Source: Erythroxylum novogranatense
Lineage: Eukaryota > Streptophyta > Magnoliopsida > Malpighiales > Erythroxylaceae
Direction of reading: 5' to 3'
Assembly: GCA_029891385.1 (NCBI GenBank)
Contig: CM057233.1
Span: 46,826,063 to 46,890,062 of the forward strand
Length of the DNA stretch: 64,000 bases
Part shown: positions 58,500-64,000 of the stretch, in pieces
Layout of the letters: the number at the start of each line of letters is the position of its first letter
How positions within the stretch are numbered: position 1 is the first letter of the stretch
Made by a program: the position numbers and the translations under genes
The notes under the pieces: generated by a model
What the model was told of the DNA's origin: nothing
Seen by the model: only the letters and a program-made list of their open reading frames with translations
Database searches by the model: none

Positions 58500-59583
58500 T
58501 GTTGGACCTCAATTTTTGAGTAAAATTTAGAAATACGAAGTGAAAGTAAATTATTGGTTTTATATGTTGGGCCCCGACTCGAAATAAGCATGCTTAAATT
58601 ATTTTGAGGCATGTTTAAATTATTTTGAGGTTTTAGTTTGATAATTTTATTTTGGTTGGAAGAAATTGAGGATTTTATGGTGTAGGTTATGAGTATTCAA
58701 TGAAGGATTTAGTGAAATTAAAATTGTTGATAAATTATGATTTGTGATGCGTTGTGAGTATTAAAAGGAATTATATGAATTGAGGGTTTTATTGGTTTAG
58801 GCTAATAAAGATAAAATCAAAAAGAAAGAAAGGAATTGGGCTAGGGTCCATTAGATTCTCATTTAAATGATGAAGGAAGGAGGCAAATGGACTAGGGTTT
58901 ATTAGGGTCCATTAGGTTACTCTTAAATGAAAAAAAAAAGAAAGAATTTGCATGATGGTTGTTAGGAAGCCCAAGCCCACGAATTTTTAAGTTGGAAGGA
59001 GGAAAAGATTGAAATTTGGTAAACTTTTAAGTGTTTAGGAGGGAAAGAAGGAACTTGGGCTTAAGTATGGGCTTAAGTTATTAGGTTAAGTTAAGAAAGA
59101 AATATCCTAAGGCTTATGAAAGAAGAATAACGAAAGTTCAAGAACAAAAGGAGAAGAAAGAAGTCACGAAATTATCAAGGAGAAAGGAAAGATGAGGATT
59201 TCGCCAGCAAGAAGAAGAGATAAGTTTTAAGTTAGAAATCAAGCTTTTCCTTCGCCTCTTAAGAAAGCATACTGAAATTACAAAGACAAAGAGAGGAGAG
59301 AAGGAAGTTTCGGTTGAAGGAGGGAAAAGAAGAAGAAGAAGAAAAGGTGAGAGCTTTGGTTTTTCTTGGTTTAGGAAGGTGATTGAGGGAGTTTTCTTAG
59401 AAGAAAAAGGAAGAGGAAGAGTTCAATCCTCCATTTGAAGCTAAAAGAGAAAGTCGTGGGGTTTATTTCCAAAGGTAGGGTTTTGAAAATTTATGGTTTA
59501 ATAGTTAGGTTAGTTGAAATGGAAGTTGTTCCATTCTTTTAAAATTTCCAGCATGGTTCTCTTATGTTAATTAGGGTTTTATT

Positions 59584-59775
59584 GTGAGAGCTCGGAATCG
59601 GAAGCAAAACGAACCGAAAGGCATAAGGCGGAAGCAAAGCGAATGCGGAATAAATCGAATGCAAATCGAAGACAGATCGCAAGCAAAGTAAACAAGCAGT
59701 TCAAACGAACCTGAGGGCAAATTTCCGAGAATTCAACTTAATCTGAAAATTTTACATTTTTATGAAAGAAGGTAA
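59584..59775. repeat. Inverted repeat A (partner about 63060-63262)
   Basis: GCTCGGAATCGGAAGCAAAA here is the reverse complement of the stretch ending GCTTCCGATTCCGAGC near 63257. The pairing continues through GAACCTGAGGGCAAATTTCC to the TACATTTTTATGAAAGAAGG phrase. Confidence 0.92.
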
Positions 59776-60234
59776 AAGATTTGTTGAGAAAAGCCACGGT
59801 TCATTTAGCAATTGGATTCCTAAAGGAATACCATCTCATCCTTGTTTTTATCATTTCCAATTTTACAACCATAAATGCTTAATACACTTACATTTTTCAC
59901 TTCACATATTAAAGGAAACATATACAATACACTTTAACTTCAAAACTCTTACATTTTCACGGAAATAAGCAAATACAATGCTTTCAAGGCATTTTAGCCT
60001 AAATACATCCAAAAGATATAGGAACATATACAAATATATCATGGGTTTCAAAACACTATCCAAAGCCTTGTTTTCTAGCAAATTGCATCAAAGTTGCCTC
60101 AAACCCGATGCGATTACCCAGTTTCTCGCTAGCTACCTGAAGAGGGGAAAAATGGGGAGTGAGCTCGACGGCTCCGTGGGTAATAACTTAATAAATGAGA
60201 AACATGCGGAAACTGTTATTCATTCATTCATTCT

Positions 60235-60640
60235 TTTCATACATACAAGTGGTTTGACAAAGTCAACAATCATAACATAATAGCACATAATCACATACAA
60301 GTGGTTTGAGTGATCCTAACGAGCATTACACATGTCCGCTGTCGACCATGTGTGGCAGTGAATGAGGGGAGTTCGATTTTCGAAACTCCTGGGCCACTAG
60401 CGGGCAGGCGGGCGAAGCCTATATAGACAAGTGCACTTGCTAAACGGAGGGGATCACTACAAACTCAAGAAATCATGTACTTTCACATTATTCACACATA
60501 AGTGCCAAACATGGCATTTTTTTTTAAAATCACTCAATCCAGTCTTTTTTCGAAATCATCAAGTCTTATCATTTTCATTTAACAAATCATTAAACAAGTC
60601 ATTCCAGCATAACTCATAATCAAAGAACATCACAAAGAAT
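60235..60640. repeat. Inverted repeat B (partner about 61520-61890)
   Basis: Contains AAACGGAGGGGATCACTACA and the phrase CATAACATAATAGCACATAA. The partner holds their reverse complements. The two identical-looking MHLLNGGDHYK frames, on opposite strands (60431 and 61713), are a by-product of this duplication. Confidence 0.92.
60418..60426 (-). promoter_or_regulatory. Candidate LTR TATA box (minus copy)
   Basis: CCTATATAG in a GC-rich setting (GGGCAGGCGGGCGAAG) is conserved in the inverted partner at 61718-61726. The equivalent place in the 1-10 kb LTRs reads GGCTATACACATAG. The position within the LTR suits a core promoter, but this is inference from motif and conservation. Confidence 0.45.
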
Positions 60641-61269
60641 CATTCATACAATCATTTATTAGAAAAAACTTTAATGCATATTATCTCAAGTATTAAGAAA
60701 TTACCCACCTTAATCCTTAAGCTTGATTCTCGGACCAATGACCTTTCCTTTAACTGTAGGATTGGTCTATACCTTGACTCTTCCTCTAATTGTCTTAATT
60801 CACCTTAATCAAAGTATAAAAGTCCCAATTAATAACAAAGAACAATGCTGGAAAATTTTAAAGAACGCAAAACATGAATTAAAACCTACCTAACTTTGCC
60901 TATGCCATTCCTACACTATCCTAAACTATAATCATCAAAACCCCTCTCAAATGAATTAAAATTTTCAACAATCTCATGCCTTAAAGAGACCCACCAATGC
61001 TGATTTTCTTAAACTTTCAAACCCTTCTTCTTTTTTCTTTTTCAGTCACTTCATGAAATTTGTTTCACATCTTTATCAATTCATGCACTACTTCTATCAA
61101 CTGAAACTCTTAACGCTTTCTTATGTGTGTAACTTATACACATACGCCCATGATCCTAATGCTGGCGCTCTGACACTTATCCGAAGATTGCCCATGTAAA
61201 CTTATCATTCTCGTCATTTAAATCAAACAATCACTTAGCACATTCTCCCAAATTCAAGCTTAACAAACA

Positions 61270-61349
61270 TATAGCCCAAGTAAGATCCTAATATTGGGCT
61301 CTGATAATACATGCGCCCAAGTACGATCCTATTACTGGGCTCTGATACC
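61270..61349 (-). other. Primer-binding site with a decayed tandem copy
   Basis: GGGCTCTGATACCA (61336-61349) is the complement of TGGTATCAGAGCCC and lies four bases from the LTR end, as at 6105-6118. About 44 bp upstream GGGCTCTGATAATA repeats it with the preceding GCCCAAGTAAGATCCTA phrase, showing a tandem duplication of PBS plus flank, one copy of which has lost its CCA match. Confidence 0.88.
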
Positions 61350-61353
61350 ATAA

Positions 61354-61519
61354 TTATTGGAACCCATTTTTGGATATCCAAACTCTTACGAAAAACCAAA
61401 CTAAACCAGAGCATATATGTTGGATCCCGAATCCGAACCCAACTATTTAATCCGAAACTCTCATATTTAACCGAAAAATCAACCGGAAGATGAAACGAAA
61501 GAACAGAAACAAAAGCATG
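61354..61519. repeat. Inverted repeat C, LTR end (partner about 63345-63510)
   Basis: TTGGAACCCATTTTTGGATA onwards is the reverse complement of the stretch ending CCGGAAATGGGTTCCAACA at 63510, and includes TGTTGGATCCCGAATCCGAA. At 61519/61520 the sequence switches directly into the partner of repeat B. Confidence 0.92.
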
Positions 61520-61717
61520 TTCTTTGATTATGAGTTATGCTGGAATGACTTGTTTAATGATTTGTTAAATGAAAATGATAAGACTTGATGATTTCGGAAA
61601 AAGACTGGATTGAGTGATTTAAAAAAATGCCATGTTTGGCACTTATGTGTGAATAATATGAAAGTACATGATTTCTTGGGTTTGTAGTGATCCCCTCCGT
61701 TTAGCAAGTGCACTTGT

Positions 61718-61726
61718 CTATATAGG
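61718..61726 (+). promoter_or_regulatory. Candidate LTR TATA box (plus copy)
   Basis: CTATATAGG, the plus-strand counterpart of 60418-60426, followed by CTTCGCCCGCCTGCCCGC. Conserved between the two opposed LTR pieces. Confidence 0.45.
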
Positions 61727-61979
61727 CTTCGCCCGCCTGCCCGCTAGTGGCCCAGGAGTTCCGAAAATCAAACTCCCCTCTGTTCACAGCTACACATGGT
61801 CGCTTGACGGACATGTGTAGTACATTCTGTTAGGATCACTCAAACCACTTGTATGTGATTATGTGCTATTATGTTATGATTTTTGACTTTGTCAAACCAC
61901 TTGTATGTGATTATGTGCTATTATGTTATGATTGTTGACTTTGTAAAACCACTTGATTTGTGATTATGTGATCTTGTGC

Positions 61980-63060
61980 TCTTTTGGAGTTGATGTTGAG
62001 ATAATTGAATTGATTTGGTTGTTGGATTGCTTTATGGATGGGAAGTGAGTAGATAGGTCTCTTTGTAGTTTGAGAAGTGTTAGAATCCTAAGAGTGTGTT
62101 GTTGCTATTGAATTGGGTTTTATGCAGGTTATTGAATGAAATTGAAGATTGGCTAGAGCATTTTTAGGGGAGGTGCTGCGCAAGTTTTCCTAAATTTGGG
62201 CAGCAACTTCGCTTAGGGTTTAGACCCTCTTAGAGAGGAAATTCGCTTTGGAAGTCTTCTTGAAGTTTGTAGAACGCGTTAAGATCTTTAGAATGGTATG
62301 CAATGGGTCATTTTCGGACTTCGAATGAAGAAGTTATAGGGTTTGCAAGTTTTCAGATTTCTATTCGCGGTTACTGTTCATTCTGCATTTTTGCAGAATC
62401 TGTAGAGGCATTTTTCACCTTCTTAGAGACAGTTTCAAGTTTTACTTTCATCATAGAAAATGTAGCTTATCTTTCCCTCTTATAATTTGATGTATGATTT
62501 GCGATGTTTGAATATGGAAGTAAGAAGTTATGAGCATTTGAAGATTGCTGTTACTGTTTATGCTGCAAATTACTGTTCCATTGATTATCTATTTGGGCTG
62601 AATCTTTCAGTAGGTTTTTACCTCTCCTAATGACTGATTTGACTTTTACTCCCTTCATAAGAGTTGTAGATTACCTTTTTACCTTTCCAACGAGGTATAG
62701 TATGCGATGTTCGGAGTTAGGAGTAAGAAATTATGGTTATTGGAAGATTACTGTCACTATTCCCGAATACTGTTCATGTGGTCATTTGAGGCAGCATCTT
62801 CATGCATGGTTTTGTCCCTCTTAATGACATAATTGAGTCTTGTTTCCTTCATGAAATATGTAGAGGGTCTTTTTATCTTTTCATGGAGGTATGATTTGTC
62901 CAAATCGGAGTTAAGAACAAAAAAGTTATGAGGGTCGGAAATTGACATTTCACTATTCATTTGGTCTCAAGCACTATTCATTTGGTCATTTTTGCATTTT
63001 CTCTTATAACTTTCGCATTTGACCTCTGATTTGCACGAAATTTGAACCATGGCTTTTCTC
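61980..63060 (+). other. Long-LTR block without a partner in the inverted repeat
   Basis: About 1.1 kb between partners B and A that has no counterpart in the minus-oriented piece (465 bp there). It is made of degenerate blocks with GAAGTTATGAG, TACTGTTCAT and TTCATAGAAAATGTAGCTTA-like phrases, the same style as the U3 blocks of the other long LTRs. No gene is visible. Confidence 0.55.
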
Positions 63061-64000
63061 AACAAATCTTCTACCTTCTTTCATAAAAATGTAAAATTTT
63101 CAGATTAACTTGAATTTTCGGAAATTTGCCCTCAGGTTCGTTTGAACCGCTTGTTTACTCTGCTTGCGATCTGTCTGCGATGTTCATTCGATTTATTCCG
63201 CATTCGCTTTGCTTCCGCCTTATGCTTTTCGGTTCGTTTTGCTTCCGATTCCGAGCTTTCAATGTGCAATTGTTTCTGTTCAGTTCGAAACGTTTGTTTC
63301 GATTTGCTACCGTTTTGTTTCCGTTTCTGAATTTTCAAAAAAATTTGTGCTTTTGTTTCTGTTCTTTCGTTTCATCTTCCGGTTGATTTTCTGGTTAAAT
63401 ATGAGAGTTTCGGATTAAATAGTTGGGTTCGGATTCGGGATCCAACAGATATGCTCTGGTTTAGTTTGGTTTTTCGTAAGAGGTTGGATATCCGGAAATG
63501 GGTTCCAACATTATATATGTATTGTGAAATAAAAGTAATTATGCTTTGAGAAAATTCATAAGGAAAGAATGATTTTGATTTTGATACCTTCGGGTTTTGA
63601 GTAGATTGGTATGGTTTATGAAATTAAAGTGGATGAGTTGATTGAAATGAAGTTAAATAGCAAGAATTAAAAAGAAAAGGTGTGACAATTTGAAGAATTT
63701 AGAAAGTTTGACTTTTTGACCATTGAGAGTTGACTTTTGACTTAGTCAAAATTTGAGAAAATGTTCTACATCAAAATTGTAGGTTATGTTGAGAGTTTTC
63801 TGTACTCATAAAGTTTGCAATTTTTCAATATCGGAAGTGAAAGTTATGATCAGTCAAAGTTTAGGTGTGTTATCGGTTGACTTATGTTATGGCTAAACCT
63901 TTGACTGAGAAATTGACCTAGTTAGTGGTTGAATTTGCTTCTGAGTTCTTCATAAAAGATTTAGATACTGTTTTGATCTTTATTCTGAAATAAAGTATAG

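Larger units (their letters stand above)
58565..63510 (+). mobile_element. Composite long-LTR insertion with inverted interior
   Basis: Ends TGTTGGGCCCCGACTC and GGGTTCCAACA are flanked by TTATA at 58560-58564 and 63511-63515, so it entered as a unit bounded by LTR-type ends. The outer parts (58565-59583 and 61520-63510) read as a plus-strand LTR. The middle (about 59584-61519) is minus-oriented: LTR part, a short interior with an initiator-Met PBS (61336-61349), then an LTR end. Three inverted-repeat pairs result. No coding region is present. The interior next to the PBS is shared with the element at 1127-10479. Confidence 0.8.
58500..64000 (+). mobile_element. Plus-strand long LTR (interrupted; runs past the window end)
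   Basis: Begins TGTTGGACCTCAATTTTTGA, breaks at 58564 for a nested insertion, and resumes at 63516. From about 63600 to the window end it is homologous, in opposite orientation, to the first part of the LTR at 5491 to 5080. It has the GTGGATGAGTTGATTGAAAT phrase and the AAAGTTATGATC.GTCAAAG block. It therefore looks like the first few hundred bases of a related LTR. Its other end and TSD are outside the window. Confidence 0.75.

Noticed and set aside
60431..61713. Two near-identical small proteins (MHLLNGGDHYK start) on opposite strands
   Set aside because: They lie in inverted copies of an LTR promoter/leader segment, are low in complexity after the start, and have no counterpart in the other long LTRs.
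61354..63510. 165 bp inverted repeats as terminal inverted repeats of a Mutator-like DNA transposon
   Set aside because: The repeats end in LTR-type TG/CA, one lies beside an initiator-Met PBS, and no 9 bp TSD is found at 61354. Opposed LTR ends explain them better.

Overview
The window looks like repeat-rich plant nuclear DNA. It carries split, intron-bearing gene remnants with GT/AG borders, Ty1/copia elements primed by initiator-Met tRNA, plant-type Helitrons that carry an RPA1-like gene, and very long LTRs that start TGTTGG or TGTAAC. Which plant cannot be read from the sequence. I find no intact host gene. Almost every base belongs to a transposable element or to a decayed gene fragment.

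Layout. (1) 0.66-11.1 kb: five exons of an AAA-ATPase pseudogene, split between its second and third exons by a 9.35 kb minus-strand LTR element (1127-10479, TSD AATTC). That element has 4.36 kb LTRs around only 0.63 kb of non-coding internal DNA. (2) 13.1-16.9 kb: an unidentified exon-like block, six decayed exons of a SMEK/PP4R3-type gene, and one exon of a plastid KAS III gene, all on the plus strand. (3) 16.9-20.5 kb: AT-rich DNA without genes. (4) 20.5-28.3 kb: a decayed plus-strand Helitron (Rep, PIF1 helicase, RPA1-like). It meets tail to tail a minus-strand copy (28.3-38.0 kb), which is itself split by a 4.59 kb solo LTR (29215-33800). (5) 38.2-39.0 kb: a minus-strand pseudogene I do not recognise, ending in a coiled coil. 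Its upstream part is displaced to 58.36-58.50 kb by the next insertion.

(6) 39.1-58.4 kb: a Copia element (39057-58360, minus strand, TSD GATTG). A second Copia element (43256-52924, minus strand, TSD TGGCA) sits inside its integrase gene. (7) 58.5 kb to the window end: a plus-strand long-LTR sequence interrupted at 58565-63510 (TSD TTATA) by a composite of head-to-head LTR pieces in both orientations.

Insertion order from nesting: the Helitrons came before the solo LTR; the outer Copia came before the inner Copia; the LTR at 58500 came before the 58565-63510 composite. The four long-LTR entities (1-10 kb, 29-34 kb, and two at 58-64 kb) share a layout. They have GC-rich hairpin tracts next to a T-tract (clearest in the first two), followed by degenerate blocks of about 150 bp beginning with a CATAACTT-like phrase. 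They appear to be relatives, and none seen here encodes proteins. LTR pairs often differ by one- or two-base indels at CG, CAG and CTG sites. Some of the frameshifts may therefore be consensus errors rather than biology.
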